Source of the DNA: Vanrija pseudolonga
Taxonomy: Eukaryota; Basidiomycota; Tremellomycetes; Trichosporonales; Trichosporonaceae
Length of the DNA stretch: 64,000 nt
Assembly: GCF_020906515.1 (NCBI RefSeq)
Contig: NC_085850.1
Location: forward strand, 2,666,001 to 2,730,000
Direction of reading: 5' to 3'
Part shown: positions 21,825-31,360 of the stretch, piece after piece
Layout: every line of letters begins with the position of its first letter
Position numbering within the stretch: the stretch's first letter is position 1
The notes under the pieces: model-generated
What the model saw: the letters and a program-made list of their open reading frames with translations, nothing else
Database searches by the model: none
What the model was told of the DNA's origin: nothing
Position numbers and translations under genes: made by a program

Positions 21825-22134
21825 GGTGCGATGGGTGAGTGACGGTTGGCTTGTGGTCGCCGAAATGTCAGCTTCGGATGTTGTCGAGAAGTACTCGAGA
21901 AGTGGAGGTTGGGTGTGGCTTATTCGGCCCGCCGTTAAGATGTCGAACTTTTCGAGTCTCCCTCGACGTCCTTCCTTCCTCCTCCTCCGACGAGTCTTCT
22001 CCGGGCGACGATACGCAGACCACGTAGGCCGCCGATATGGGCCAAGAGGGCGCCGGTACAGCTAGCGGAGGCTGGGCCGGCCGAGTTCATAACCACCGTG
22101 CGCCCGCCACGGACACCACAGCTCAACCGAGCTA
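21825..22134. other. Short intergenic region
   Basis: Between LYRM2 (start at 21824, minus) and the tRNA gene. Holds the LYRM2 promoter. A CTAG pair lies just before the tRNA. Nothing else is recognised. Confidence 0.4.
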
Positions 22135-22227
22135 GCTCTCGTGGTGTAGTGGCTATCATACTCTCTTAGGGCGCAGACGCACCTTAAGCACTGGGAGTGG
22201 TCCTGGGTTCAAATCCCGGCGAGGGCC
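22135..22227 (+). tRNA. tRNA-Pro (anticodon AGG) with 20-nt intron
   Basis: Full cloverleaf by eye. Acceptor GCTCTCG (22135-22141) pairs with CGAGGGC (22220-22226), followed by discriminator C. The D stem is GTG/CAT around the TAGTGGCTAT loop. Anticodon stem CTCTC (22161-22165) pairs with GGGAG (22193-22197). The loop is TT-AGG-G, then the intron 22172-22191 at the canonical site after position 37, then T. The variable loop is TGGTC. The T arm is CTGGG-TTCAAAT-CCCGG. Anticodon AGG (22168-22170) reads Pro codons CCU and, as inosine, CCC. The B-box-like GGTTCAAATCC and A box are intact, and a TTTT run follows. Confidence 0.9.
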
Positions 22228-22232
22228 TGATC

Positions 22233-22236
22233 TTTT
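22233..22236 (+). terminator. Pol III terminator of tRNA-Pro
   Basis: A TTTT run five bases after the discriminator base, the usual Pol III stop signal. Confidence 0.7.
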
Positions 22237-23133
22237 GGCCCGCGAGCGAGCGCGCAGCGCGAGCGAGTGAGTGGCCGGCGAAGGTAGAGGTAGACGAGGA
22301 AAACTCGGTGAGGGAAGGAAGGTTCCGTGTGGCACTCGCGTGGCGTTGTGGCACCTGCCCGAGTTGGCTTCGGCGTAGCCTTTGGCCACCGTTTGCGGCC
22401 TGTTTGTTGCTTCTTCGCTGCATGCTTCGTGGCTGGTCCGAGAGTGTTCGGTGTCTTCCTTCCTTTTGCGTCTCGGCTTCACTGCGCCACTTGGCCTCCA
22501 GCCCCAGAAGCCCTTTTCTCACATGATGGCTTCAGATGTGACACGTTATCCCGTTTTCGACGTCAACTTGGCTGTCTCCAGATGTCTCACAACGATGTCT
22601 CAACTACCGGCCCTCTCCTTCATCCTTCTGTCTGGCCTGATTCGAACGTGCAGTAAAACAGTGGCACTGCCAACCGCAAAGTGCGAAACAATCACAAGCG
22701 ATGCCTACCCGTACCCGGCCCACACACCCCCCCCACACACACACACACGCATTACAAAACAAACAGTCAACCCCTCCCCGCGTCCGGGGAGAGGAATCAC
22801 TCTGCCGGGGCGAGCTGGCATGTCCCACACCCTCGTCACCGGGGCCTCCTGGCCTCCGTCCGGTGGGAAATCTGGCAGGGGAGTCGAACAGCGGACGTTG
22901 TCGTGTCGATCAAGTGCCGAGATGTCGAATGCCGGACGTCCTGGGGCCCGTGTCGGGGTGTTTGCCATTACACCACGGGCCCGTTATTTTGGGGTTGGGT
23001 AGGTTTGTTATGAGGCGCAGCCGCTGTCCTGCAGACACCTCGTGCTGCCGCGTGTGCCCGTCCAAGCTGGTGTCTTGTATCTATCTTCATCCGCCGAGCA
23101 GTCGCCCACTCCGCATGCTACAGTTCTATGACT
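22237..23133. other. Intergenic region with AC repeat and tRNA-like relic
   Basis: No protein gene is supported. An (AC)-rich tract preceded by a C run lies at about 22721-22748. On the minus strand, 22880-22982 holds a tRNA-like A box, B box and a 9-bp inverted repeat, but no full cloverleaf forms (see findings). The right end contains the 3' flank of the reductase gene. Confidence 0.5.
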
Positions 23134-24328
23134 CTAAAGCTTCGACTTCTTGGCGTTCTGAATAGCCTCGACCGACTCGCGGAGCGTGTCGTCCTTCTTG
23201 CGGTAGGTGAAGCCGAAGGCCTTCTCGACCTTGGAGCCGTCGAAGTACGACTTCTTGGTGGCGAGAGTGGCACGGTACTCGGGGTCGGCGTTGGCCTTCA
23301 GGTAGCCGGGCTCCTGAATGACCGTCTCGACAGCGAGGGCGATGTCGTTGCCCCAGATCTTGTCGGCCGAGAGGAGGTAGCGCTCGTCAGCGGCCTCCTG
23401 GGTCGTGAGGGCCTTGACGCTGGCGAAGGCGACGTCGCGCACGTCGACCAGGGAGCCGTAGGGGGTCTCGAGGAGCTGCTGCGGGGCGCCAGGGTTGAGG
23501 TAGGGGGTGAGGAGGACTGCGGAGGTCAGCACGTGCGCGTGTGGGCTGTATCCCGCAGCAGCACTTACCAAGCGACGAGGTCAGGGCACCAGCGTCGGCG
23601 TGGGCGAACTGAGTGGCAGGGCCAAAGTTGAAGACGGGGTTGATGGAAACACCGTCCCAGGTAGGCTTGTTGTCGGCGATGAACTTCCAGAAGGCCTTCT
23701 CCGAGAGCGTCTTGGAGGCAGAGTACTTGGCACCACCAGAGGCGGCAGCGCCCTCCTTCTCGACGACGGCAACGATGGCGTCGTTCCAGTCTGGAGAGTT
23801 AGTTGGGTTCAAAGCAAAGCACGACGCCCACTCACCCTTCTCGGTGAAAGCGTAAACGTCGGGGCGGTCAACGCCTCCAACAGCCGCCGACGACGAGATC
23901 TGGACGACGCGCTTGACCGAGGGGTTGTACTTCTGGAGGCTCTCGAGGAGGTGGACGACGCCGTCGACGGCGGGGCGGATGATCTCGTCGGGGTCGCCAG
24001 TGTGGGCGAGGGTCACGGGCGAAGCGAGGTGGATGACACCGTCGACACCCTTGACGGCCTCGTCCCAAGCGTTCTTCTCGCTGATCTCGGGGACGATCGA
24101 GTAGGTGATGTGGTCCTCGTTGCCGGGGAAGAGCTCGCGGACGTGCTCGGCCTTGGGCTTGGAGCGGGCCGTGACACGGACCGAGAAGCCGGCGTCGAGG
24201 AGGGCCGAGACGGTGTGGCTGCGAGGTTAGTCGCGGTGCTGGGGTCAAGCCTCCTGCCCGGGTACTCACGTGCCGATGAAGCCGGAGGCGCCGGTGACGA
24301 GGATGAGGCCAGAGGTGAGGGCAGGCAT
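23134..24328 (-). CDS. NAD(P)-dependent extended SDR reductase, Gre2-like
   Basis: Four exons on the minus strand: 24328-24270, 24218-23836, 23790-23569 and 23516-23134, giving 348 residues. The N-terminus carries the Rossmann motif VTGASGFIGTH; then come HLASPV, SSSAAVGG and the catalytic YSASK (Tyr and Lys). A later segment, NPVFNFGP, is common in the dihydroflavonol-reductase/methylglyoxal-reductase group of extended SDRs, to which yeast Gre2 belongs. These cytosolic enzymes reduce aldehydes and ketones with NADPH. The substrate cannot be told from sequence. An Arg after the first strand (SVRVTARS) favours NADPH. Introns are 45-52 nt. A TATATA element lies 70 bp upstream of the start, suggesting regulated, perhaps stress-responsive, expression. 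Confidence 0.88.
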
Positions 24329-24397
24329 TGTGTCTATGAGTCTATGCGGATGCGATGCAGGTTGCGATGGAGTTGGGAAGGACTCTTGGAGCTAGGT

Positions 24398-24403
24398 TAT
24401 ATA
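24398..24403 (-). promoter_or_regulatory. TATA element of the SDR gene
   Basis: TATATA about 70 bp upstream of the ATG at 24328 on the minus strand, in otherwise GC-rich DNA. Confidence 0.5.
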
Positions 24404-24998
24404 CACGGCGGGGACATGAACAAGGTTCTCGAAGCGACACCTGCGCGGTGAGCAAAAGTACCGGGTCAGTCGTCAGCTTCGGCCTCGATAACGCGGCCCC
24501 ACAGCTCCGAGGCGTGCGCATGACGAGATTCGGGGCAGTCTCCGCATGCTGCCTCGGGTATGACCATTGCGTGATCTCGGTGTCCAGCGGACTTAGTCAC
24601 AAAATAGATAACCTGCTGACAAGCAGTGTATCGGTGTTGTACGTGAAGCGAGCACTCTTGGGCACTCTTTGGGGGTATAAAGAGCGGTTTGTTGCCATCA
24701 GCTCGGTGTGGACCTCGGTCGTGGAAATGCGCCGCCACCCTGGCTGCTGACTGACGAAATCGAGCCGCGTCATGGCATGCACGGCACCTGTGCCGCCAAG
24801 ACTGCGGTCGTTTTGATTCCGCCATCCACGTGATGTTAGCGTGCGTTCCACGCGGGTAAGGAATCACGTGACAAACCCGGCGCGTGCCTCCACGCTAACG
24901 CAACTTCCACCCTGGCACTGGCACGCACAGCGACCAGCGACGACCAAGAAGCCGGCAACAGCGACCACCACAACTACACACTCACACTCCACGCAGCC
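24404..24998. other. Divergent promoter region, SDR and cargo lectin
   Basis: No gene is seen. A TATAAA (24676-24681) and two CACGTG cores (24827, 24865) lie on the lectin side. Confidence 0.5.
24827..24870 (+). promoter_or_regulatory. Two CACGTG sites upstream of the lectin gene
   Basis: CACGTG at 24827-24832 and 24865-24870; the second sits in ATCACGTGAC, a match to the Cbf1/CDE1 consensus RTCACRTG. They lie 130-170 bp before the lectin ATG. Binding is inferred. Confidence 0.45.
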
Positions 24999-26737
24999 AT
25001 GCTCCGACCCGTCACCGCGCTCGCGCTGGCGCTGTACGCGCTGTGCCCCGTCGTGGCTGCAGCCGACGACAAGCCAATCGTCGACATGGTTGAAAAGGTA
25101 AGTTGTGACGCGTTGTGCGATGCAGTCACCGGCTGGCTGGCTGGCTGGCCGGGCTGCGAGCTGCGCGCGACATGAGTATCTGAGGGACATGGCTCACACA
25201 CCGCAGCGCGTCGCATTGAGAACACACTCGATCGCAATGCCCTACGTGGACAGCGACTTACAGAACCGATGGTGCGTGCAGTGGTGGTTGCCGTTCGAGA
25301 TCGCGTCTACTTGGGCTTGCCGTCACGCGACCGCTACTCCCTGCGCTCTAGCTAACTCGAGCCCAGGTGGGACTTTGGAGGAGACACCATCATCGTAAGT
25401 GGTGCCATGTGCTCCTGGACGCCAGCTGACGCGCGCAGAACACGAACAAGCACATCCGCTTGACCCAGGACCGCCAGTCCGAGGCCGGTTGGCTCTGGAG
25501 CCGTATGCCGCTTGCCGTCACCAACTGGCAGGTGGACGTCGAGTTCAAGGTGGGTGTGATGGGAAGAGGGGAGGGATGGTGCTTGGAGGGGCCCGCACAG
25601 TGCTCTTGCTGCTGGTTCGGCGTCTCCTGCTATCCCTGTGACGAATACCAACCGCCGTTCGGCTCATCGCCGGTGCAACCCCACCCAGCCGCAACGTAGG
25701 CGGAGCCTCGGCACAACCCCAACGCTACCCAGACGCTGACCCTGCAGGTCGACGGCAAGTCGAACGGAATGTACGGTGACGGTTTCGCTATCTTTGTGAC
25801 CAAGGAGCGTGCCACCTCGGGCCCGGTCTTTGGCAGCGGCGGTGAGTGTGACATTGGCGGGGTAGAGGGCTGGACTGACAATGTTAGACCAGTTTACTGG
25901 CCTTGGCCTCTTCTTCGACACGTGAGTAGCGTCTGGCGGCATGTGTGTGTTCGACCGTGGCGACGAGAAGGCGTACAGTGTGGCAGGCGGTTGACGCCAT
26001 GACGACACCGCCTGCCACATTCGCTGTTCAGCGTCATACCCCAATCCGCTGTGCCCGACGCCCCCGGACCTTGGCTGACCCAACAGCTACGCCAACACGC
26101 GTCACTCGTACTCATTCCCCCGCATCACGGCCATGTCGGGTGACGGCCAGACCAAGTACGACCTGGACGGCGACAACGCTGCCCACGAGCTTGCCGGCTG
26201 CTCGGAGAACTTCCGTCGTCGTGACGTTGCTACCAAGGCTCGCCTCACTTACGTCCACGGCCGCGGCCTCCAGGTTCAGCTCCACCTCAAGGAGTGGGAC
26301 AAGTGGGAGACTTGCTTCGAGACCAAGATCGACCTGCCCGACAACCCGTACCTGGGCTTTTCGGCCATCACCGGTGCCCTGTCTGACAACCACGACATTG
26401 TGTCGGTGGCGACCTACTCGGCTACCCTCCTCCCCCAGTACCGTGCTGCCTCCGCCGGTGGCAAGCAGCAGCCTCTGGCTGCTCCTATTGTCGCGAACAA
26501 GGGCTCGTCCTGGTCTCGTGATGGCGGCGCTCCTGGCCGCAAGCCGACCTCGTCGTCGTCGCGCGGAGCCACCGGCTGGTTCCTGTTCATCCTCAAGGCT
26601 ATCGGCCTCCTGGCCTTTGTTGCCTTTGCTGTTGCCGCCTACGTGAGTTGTCCTAATCTGAATCCAGCCGAACGGAGCTGACCAACCCACAGAGAACGTA
26701 CTCGGCTCAGCAGCGCTCCAGGCCGGCGTACTACTAA
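24999..26737 (+). CDS. L-type cargo lectin (VIP36/Emp47-like)
   Basis: Eight exons: 24999-25097, 25207-25271, 25367-25394, 25439-25549, 25748-25841, 25888-25921, 26087-26642 and 26693-26737, giving 343 residues. A signal peptide (MLRPVTALALALYALCPVVAA) is followed by a legume-type lectin domain with NRWWDFGGDTII, GWLWSRMP, YGDGFAIFVT, GLGLFFDTY and a Cys pair (GCSENF, WETCFE). A Ser/Gly-rich stalk leads to one membrane segment (WFLFILKAIGLLAFVAFAVAAY) and a short tail ending RSRPAYY. Such type I proteins bind high-mannose glycans and help glycoproteins move between ER and Golgi. The tail lacks a KKxx retrieval signal and ends in YY, which may act as an ER-exit signal. The fourth intron (198 nt) is much longer than the rest. 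Two very small exons (28 and 34 nt) are fixed by frame and family motifs. Confidence 0.88.
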
Positions 26738-28572
26738 ATCGAGCCGCAGGGGACACTTGCGTCCGACATGTCAAGGAGCATTATGTGGATCCAGCCAAGC
26801 GGCGTATCATGCATTGTTACGAACAGAGGTCGTGGGATGGGCGTGCTTGCGCCGACGGAGTTCGGGCAAAACATGTGGTGTTTGTTTCATCAGGCAATCA
26901 ATCAAGCAATCAAGCTCCACTTTGCCTCACTTTGGTGGGCGTCCGGTCGGCTCCACTGTACTGGTGCACACGGCGAGCAGAAGCATCCGAGAGGGGTAGC
27001 GGCCATATGTGCCATTATCCGCGACGAGTTGCCCGACTCGTGCACGCGTCATGGTCCTTTGCATGGGCAAGCGGCCTCCGGTCCACCCTGGACACGGAGC
27101 CACCCTCGAATGCAGTCCGCGGCGTGACGCGGTGGACGGCTTGGCTTCCGGCTTCGGGGGCTTCGGGACGGAAAAACCTGGCCACACCCTGTCGACTCCG
27201 TGGCACATCCTATACCATCCCCTCGCCGCACTGCTCTTGGCGCGCGTGCACAAGGCAGCTTGGCCACGAGGCTGCTCTTGCTCCGTGCCGAGCGAGTGGA
27301 CGTTGATTGCCGCTCGTGTGCTGCATTGTAGGGCGGCGGGGGTACATTAGGGGTGGCGGTCCCGGGATGAGCGACAAGTGGTTCGGCGTCACCCCCGCCT
27401 CCTCCGCGGAGGTCATGAGCCGAGCGCCACCCACCCCTCCAGCCTCCAGCTCGAGCGGAGGATCGTTTCAGCCATGATGTCGTTCTGCCTGTCGCCTGCC
27501 GCTACTGTAGCCTACACGTGCCCCCGGAACCAGCATCATGTCGTACGTGTGGCGCCGCCGATTTTTTTTTTTTCCGAGGGTGCGTGCCAAAAAGTCCTGG
27601 GACGTGTCCTCGACGTGTCTGGTTGGCCCAGCTGTGCTTGTTCGTCTGCTCGAGATCGGGACGTCGTGCGCTGCACCCTCTCTTCCTCTCACGACGCCCT
27701 GGGGCCATCGAGGTTCCAAGCTCGCGGGTAGACTGTTACCGTAAGAGCGGGACGGTCCTGCGCTGTGCCTGCACCCTGAGACGCGCGACGCGCGCGTGGT
27801 GGCACGACACACAATCAAGGTTACTTGATTGCTTCAACCTTGCACTTGGGTTTGGGCCGCTTCGGGTCGGGTGAGGGCCGGGGTCAGCAGCTCACATACA
27901 GGAAGCATCCTCACGTTTCGTCCGCTAGGGCATATGGGCAGGAGGCAGAGTTAATGCGCGCTGTCTGCTGTCCTCCTTACCCTGCCCACTCACTGGCGGG
28001 AGTGAGACTCCCTCCAGGCTCCTCCCGAACGCGCCCCCTTGGCGGTCGCACAACTCACACAAGGAGGCCATACCGAACCAAGCTTACTTACTCTGTCCGT
28101 TTGCCTACCACCCAGGACAAAGGTACACGCCGCCCTATGCCGTATGTCGTGGTTATCCTCCGATCAGCAAGAGGTTCCAGGGGTCCACTGCCTGACACTG
28201 ACACGGCCACTGACCGCCGGTGCTCGTCCATCATGGCCGCATGTCTCGCATCGCCAGGGTTACCTCGACAAGGGCTCTTGTCGTACGTCACGCGGATGGG
28301 CTTGGCACCCTCGCTGCCGAAGACGGCGGCACGAGTGTACGTGGGTGCGTGAATGGGATCGAAGAGAAAGCTTTGGGTTGGAGGTATAAAGCGCGCCGGT
28401 GTACGACGTGCTTCCCCTCAACCTTCCTTTCGTGCCCGTTCCTCTTCCTCTTCCTCCTCCTCTCCCCAAAGCTCGTGGTTGGCAGCCTTACAGTGGCACC
28501 TCCTCGGCCTCACCTTCTTTATAAGCCGCCTCCTCCCCCTACCTCCCTCCTCTTCCTTCCCCCACCGCCACA
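26738..28572. other. Long intergenic region, promoter of the CPL1-like gene
   Basis: 1.8 kb with no supported gene. A poly-T run lies at about 27564-27575. Two TATA-like elements lie close to the next gene. Many short open frames on both strands lack motifs. The size fits a heavily regulated promoter, but specific sites are not recognised. Confidence 0.45.
28385..28390 (+). promoter_or_regulatory. TATAAA upstream of the CPL1-like gene
   Basis: TATAAA 183 bp before the ATG. A second element, TTTATAAG, lies at 28518-28525, 48 bp before the ATG. Which one serves transcription is not decidable from sequence; the former distance suits a leader of about 100-150 nt. Confidence 0.5.
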
Positions 28573-29961
28573 ATGAAGTTCTCCAGTGTGGCGCTCGCGC
28601 TCCTGGCTCTGCCAGCGGCGCTTGCCAACTCGATCCCTCCCCCCAACGAGATGCGCTCGGTCATCGCCAAGCGTGTCGAGGCTTTCGGCGCCGAGCACGC
28701 CGGCCTCATGGCTGCGCGTGACGCCGACGAGGCGTCGCTCATGAAGCGTGCCGGCGAGCTCGACCCCCGTACCTTCGGCTACGGCCTCTCGACGACCAAC
28801 AAGGGCTGTACGCTCGAGCAGCGTGCCCGCTGCTTCGTCCGCGGCCAGAACTGCGACTCGCGCTGCCAGTGTGCCTTCCCTCCCAAGCTCGTCGCCCCCA
28901 TCCCCCACGTCTCGCCCTCGTCGTGCTACTGCACCGACTGGACCAAGACGCTCGCGTGCTGGAAGAACGGCCAGGGTGTCACCTACAACTGCCAGTGCAC
29001 TGGCCGCCCCGCCCAGTGCCAGGACTACAACAAGATCGCCCTCTGCCACATCTCGGGTGGCCGCTCGGTCGACGGTAACTGCAACTGTGTCCCCGGCAAG
29101 GCTCCCTACCCTCCCTCCGACTGCCGCGACCCCGCCAAGCTTGGCCAGTGCTGGAAGCAGGGCTGGGGCTGCAACGCCAAGTGCGTCTGCATTACCCCCA
29201 CGGACCCCACTCCTCCCGTCACCCAGCCCACCACCGCCCCCGGCACCTGCATGGACTGGTTCAAGGTCGCCCAGTGCGCGTGCAAGAAGATGAAGACCGA
29301 CGCCAACTGCAACTGTGTCCCCGGCACCCCCGTTGTCCCCGGCAAGAGCTCGGACTGCAAGGACCCCACCAAGCTCGGCCAGTGCTGGAAGCAGGGCTGG
29401 GGCTGCAACGCCAAGTGTGTCTGCATCAAGCCTCCTACCCCCACCTCGACCGGCACTGTCCCTACCAGCACCCCTACCCAGATTGGCCAGTGCAAGAATC
29501 AGCTCATGATCAACTACTGCTACAAGACTGGCCGCGGTGTCGGCCCCGACTGCCACTGCATCAACTGTGGCTGTGGTGCTCAGCGCGACTGCAACAGGCG
29601 CGGCGGCAAGCTCGACGACAAGTGCAAGTGCATCGTTCCTTCGGGCTACAAGAAGAAGCGTGACGAGGCTACCCTCGACCACCTGTGCCCCACCGGCAAG
29701 AAGGCCTGCAGCATCGACGCCAACGGCTTTGACGGCCAGTTTGAGTGTGTCGACACGTCGTCGGACATTGAGTCGTGCGGCGGCTGCGTCGCCGAGGGCA
29801 AGGGCCAGGACTGCTCGGCCATCGAGGGTGCCGCCGCCGTCGCCTGCGTCGACGCCAAGTGTGTCGTCTCGTCGTGCGCGCCCGGCTGGGACCTCTCGGC
29901 CAACAGCACCTGCACGCCGTCGATCGGCGGCGTCTTCCAGCAGAAGGCCTGGGGCCTCTAA
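28573..29961 (+). CDS. Secreted Cys-rich protein with C-terminal CPL1-like domain
   Basis: Single exon, 462 residues. Signal peptide MKFSSVALALLALPAALA. A propeptide-like stretch ends in Lys-Arg (residues 58-59). The body is a series of Cys-rich modules with CQC, CNC and CVC patterns; the block KLGQCWKQGWGCNAKCVCI occurs twice, almost identically, about 78 codons apart, joined by Pro/Thr linkers. A KKKR site (residues 360-363) comes just before the final ~99 residues, which have LCPTGKKAC, SSDIESCGGCV and a spaced CAPGW near the end. That layout matches the CPL1-like domain named after Cryptococcus Cpl1, a secreted protein linked to capsule and to host macrophage polarisation. Function here is unknown; cell-wall or extracellular roles are plausible. 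Strong third-position C bias and TATA elements suggest high expression. Family call comes from remembered domain features. Confidence 0.82.
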   Translation: MKFSSVALALLALPAALANSIPPPNEMRSVIAKRVEAFGAEHAGLMAARDADEASLMKRAGELDPRTFGYGLSTTNKGCTLEQRARCFVRGQNCDSRCQCAFPPKLVAPIPHVSPSSCYCTDWTKTLACWKNGQGVTYNCQCTGRPAQCQDYNKIALCHISGGRSVDGNCNCVPGKAPYPPSDCRDPAKLGQCWKQGWGCNAKCVCITPTDPTPPVTQPTTAPGTCMDWFKVAQCACKKMKTDANCNCVPGTPVVPGKSSDCKDPTKLGQCWKQGWGCNAKCVCIKPPTPTSTGTVPTSTPTQIGQCKNQLMINYCYKTGRGVGPDCHCINCGCGAQRDCNRRGGKLDDKCKCIVPSGYKKKRDEATLDHLCPTGKKACSIDANGFDGQFECVDTSSDIESCGGCVAEGKGQDCSAIEGAAAVACVDAKCVVSSCAPGWDLSANSTCTPSIGGVFQQKAWGL

Positions 29962-31360
29962 GCCGCTGCCTGCTTGCTTGCTTGCTCGCATTCGGCTCGG
30001 CTGCAGTCGGCTACTCCCCGCGTACGTATAGAGCGGGTCGAGCCATGTCGCTGCACACGCCACGGACACTGTACATTTGGTAGTAAACAAACACACACAC
30101 ACGCACGGCTTGAGTGACCACACTCGCCTGCCACACACACTTCAGCAAGATCAAGCTGCGTATAATAGTCACTAGGGGCGCCTGGAACTCGCAGCACATG
30201 CGCGATTGATCCGGCAGCGCTGTACTCCTATGCATAGATGGACAATAGTGGTGCGAGCCCAAGCAGCGAGGGCAAGTGGGGAAGAATGGGGATCAAGTGC
30301 CAACAGCCACTCACACACCGCCATGTTTGCGCCCACCTATGGTAGTCACACTCCTCCAACCTAACCTGACGCCACACCCGCGGGCTGCCTTCAATCGCCT
30401 ATGTCGGTGTCTGCGGCGCGGCGCGGCGTGGCTGAAACGCGGAAGTGAGTTGGCTTGGGTTGAGTTTGGGAGTGAGAGTGACGCGTTACCTGGGAGTGCG
30501 CGCTGGCTGGGCCACTGGAGAAAAACAAAACGCTCGGCACAAAGTTGGCGTTGGTTGCGGGTGAGTGCCTGCCAACCCAATCTCCGCCGTGGGCCAGAGG
30601 GGGGACCCGAAGTGAACCTTGCCGGTGTGGGCGACGTGGGCAACTAGCTCGGGTGTGCGTGGGTGTGCTTGAGCGTGTGCTTGTGCTTGTGGTGGTGTGC
30701 GTATGCGTGTGCGTGTGCAGGTGCGCGTCGCTTGGGGGTGGTGTCGGTGGGTGTTGACTAGTCGTGGCTCAGTGTCTTCGTGGTAGACATCCATCTGCAC
30801 GGTGACACCCATGCAACCAACTCATTACGCACCACTATGCTTGTCCGTACCGCATCTCTGGGTCAGCATTAGCTGGTCTGGGTCTCCCCGTGCCCCGGAA
30901 CGACGTAGCTTGACAACGACGACAGTGTGGCACGGCACGCTGGGAAGCGTCACCACTCCCGCGCCGAGCTAGTTCGCTCCGACCGGGGCCATGGCATGGA
31001 CCCCCCGTACCGTACCCCCGCACGCACCGCCGCGTGGCATACAACCAACGAACGCACGCACGCACGTAAACGCAGTATTGCGTGTCCGGTCGCCGCGGAA
31101 GAGGCGTAGTGCGTTTCGTTTCTGTCGTGTGCACATGGCCGCAGAGGGCGGCGATGCGCACGCGACAAGATGAGGTGCAGCAAAGCGCATGCGCACAAGC
31201 CATCATCATTATGCGTCTCTGCGAGCGTGGCACCACACACTGAAGATCCGCAGTGCGCAGTGCCACCACTCGACGCGCATCTGCACCACACAAACGAACA
31301 CACAACGTCGCATCTACAACTACAAGCCAACTAATGCACAACTCTACTCCACGACCTACC
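29962..31360. other. Long convergent intergenic region
   Basis: 1.4 kb between two 3' ends, long for this compact genome. It has an AC run near 30089-30103 and a GT-rich tract at about 30650-30727. Open frames are short and low-complexity. No RNA gene is recognised. Confidence 0.45.

Noticed and set aside
22621-22640. B-box-like GTTCGAATC on the minus strand
   Set aside because: No pairing T stem, acceptor or A box at the right distance.
28519-30138. 539-codon open frame antisense to the CPL1-like gene
   Set aside because: It is the mirror of strong third-position C bias in the sense gene; composition is Ala/Val/Gly-rich with no motif.
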